From Collodictyon triciliatum (Eukaryota > CRuMs), in assembly GCA_043381765.1 (NCBI GenBank), contig JBHJMP010001215.1:1-20895 (forward strand): a stretch of DNA of 20,895 bases. Direction: 5' to 3'. The translations under genes and the position numbers were made by a program. This document shows, in pieces, positions 20,895-20,895 of the stretch. Below the pieces are notes generated by a model that worked only from the letters and a program-made list of their open reading frames with translations, was not told the DNA's origin and did no database searches. Every line of letters starts with the position of its first letter. Positions within the stretch are counted from its first letter, which is position 1.

Positions 20895-20895
20895 C

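Overview
This is nuclear DNA of an intron-rich eukaryote, most likely a free-living protist. Exons have balanced base composition and use the standard code (TAA and TGA both act as stops). They are broken up by many short, very AT-rich GT-AG introns stuffed with microsatellites and homopolymer runs. The style fits a rhizarian such as a foraminifer, but that is a guess and no marker gene proves it. There are no operons, Shine-Dalgarno sites or CRISPR arrays. I rebuilt the genes by hand, joining exons whose phases match and whose joined protein follows a known family, so the exon coordinates in the entries are predictions.

Layout. 1-589 (-): 5' end of a leucine-rich-repeat gene leaving the left edge. 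1633-8545 (+): a 37-exon secreted penicillin acylase / acyl-homoserine-lactone acylase-like Ntn hydrolase of 750 aa, the main item of the window. 8988-11251 (+): a 9-exon, 286-aa calcineurin-like metallophosphoesterase with all its metal motifs. 11642-13686 (-): a 6-exon, 343-aa multi-pass membrane protein of unknown function. 14285-16621 (+): an 11-exon, 297-aa acyltransferase of the TMEM68 / phytyl-ester-synthase type. 17318-17390 (+): tRNA-Thr(UGU). 17679-19429 (-): a prolyl-4-hydroxylase-like 2OG-Fe(II) oxygenase in at least 7 exons, with one GC-AG intron and an unresolved N-terminus. 20214-20894 (-): an uninterrupted ORF for a hydrophobic protein, possibly running off the right edge.

The genes do not form one pathway. 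The most interesting part is the acylase. Its family is mainly bacterial and known for amide hydrolysis, including quorum-signal degradation. Here it carries a signal peptide and 36 introns, which suggests an old transfer followed by intron gain, and a possible role in digesting or silencing bacteria. The introns also hold short poly(A)-tailed insertions with target-site duplications, and microsatellites that are nearly always pyrimidine-rich on the sense strand.
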